This document shows, piece after piece, positions 4,827-5,128 of a DNA stretch of 5,128 nucleotides (position 1 is its first letter; each line of letters opens with the position of its first letter). Under the pieces are notes generated by a model. It did not search any database. It had not been told where the DNA came from and saw only the letters and a list, made by a program, of their open reading frames with translations. This DNA comes from an uncultured Legionellales bacterium. GTDB lineage: Bacteria; Pseudomonadota; Gammaproteobacteria; UBA1113. The stretch covers positions 1 through 5,128 of the forward strand of contig CAMFJO010000089.1 in NCBI GenBank assembly GCA_945956945.1. The letters are read 5' to 3'. The position numbers were made by a program, and so were the translations under genes.

Positions 4827-5128
4827 TACTTTGAGTCTATTTGTCCTAAACTGTATTTTAAAGCTGAGCACCCCCACACCAAAACACAACATCCCTAACA
4901 TAGCGCAAGCTTGCCACAGCACATTCGCACCATCGTATTGATAAACGTACATTCCTAGACTCGCGCCTAGGATAAGACTTAAGGTCAAAACTTTTGAGAA
5001 AAAATTTAAAAGATTTGCTTCACGGTAGGTTTTATAGAGGGCGTTGATAAAAAACACTTCACCCAGACTAAATACCATGGCACTTAATCCGACGACAGAG
5101 AAGGCATGACCAAAGCGCAGCACATAAC
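4800..5128 (-). CDS. C-terminal part of a polytopic membrane protein, probably MFS transporter
   Basis: The frame is open from the right edge to a TGA at 4800-4802, giving about 109 residues. A GTG at 5121-5123 could act as a start, but no ribosome binding site is visible and the frame continues past it, so this is read as a gene whose start is outside the window. It shows three hydrophobic helices: roughly GHAFSVVGLSAMVFSLGEV, LTLSLILGASLGMYVYQY and VLWQACAMLGMLCFGVGV. A YREANLLNFFSKVLTLSLILGASLG pattern (given in part: YREANLLNFF) resembles the loop and helix 11 of major facilitator proteins. It ends in a basic tail, FRTTRKRV. Its last codons lie inside the palindromic repeat. MFS is the best guess; substrate unknown. 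Confidence 0.6.
   Translation of the reverse strand, partial: YVLRFGHAFSVVGLSAMVFSLGEVFFINALYKTYREANLLNFFSKVLTLSLILGASLGMYVYQYDGANVLWQACAMLGMLCFGVGVLSFKIQFRTNRLKVFRTTRKRV

Noticed and set aside
5121..5123. GTG as the true start of the right-edge membrane protein
   Set aside because: The frame stays open to the window edge and the product would have only three membrane helices, so truncation by the window is more likely.
1..5128. tRNA, rRNA, CRISPR array, transposase or complete insertion sequence
   Set aside because: No cloverleaf with the conserved T-loop, no regularly spaced repeats and no transposase-like product were seen on either strand.

Overview
The window looks like a chromosomal piece of a moderately AT-rich gammaproteobacterium. 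The clue is a typical gammaproteobacterial TrpR repressor with a lipoprotein-type ABC importer downstream. A host-associated member of the Legionellales or a relative is a reasonable guess, from the AT-rich intergenic sequence, the amino-acid scavenging operon and the orphan proteins on both sides. That placement is inference: there is no rRNA or other marker gene here.

Layout. The left edge (1-387, minus) holds the N-terminal 129 residues of an unrecognised hydrophilic protein with its own promoter. The centre (545-3405, minus) is a compact four-gene operon: trpR, then a substrate-binding lipoprotein, a permease and an ATPase (trpX, trpY, trpZ in COG naming). The junctions are +1, -4 and -1 nt, so the genes are probably translationally coupled. 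Just upstream of trpR, a sigma70-type promoter (TTGACG, 17 bp, TAGCAT) has a perfect 7-6-7 inverted repeat laid over its -10 box, as expected of a TrpR operator. Divergently from it, a near-consensus promoter (TTGACC, 17 bp, TATACT), a long 5'-UTR hairpin and a good ribosome binding site drive a 342-residue orphan protein (3634-4662, plus). At the right edge, the C-terminal end of a polytopic membrane protein, probably an MFS transporter, converges on it. Between them lies a 100-bp nested interrupted palindrome whose right arm encodes the last codons of the membrane protein.

How the genes work together. The central operon reads as a self-contained tryptophan-sensing import unit. When intracellular tryptophan is high, TrpR with its corepressor should occupy the operator and shut off both itself and the importer. 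When tryptophan is low, repression lifts and the periplasmic lipoprotein, permease and ATPase bring the amino acid in. The four proteins contain only two tryptophan residues in 951, which suits synthesis under tryptophan starvation. The predicted leader is only about 19 nt, so control should be repression and not attenuation. No tryptophan biosynthesis gene is visible in the window. The flanking genes have no evident functional link to the operon.
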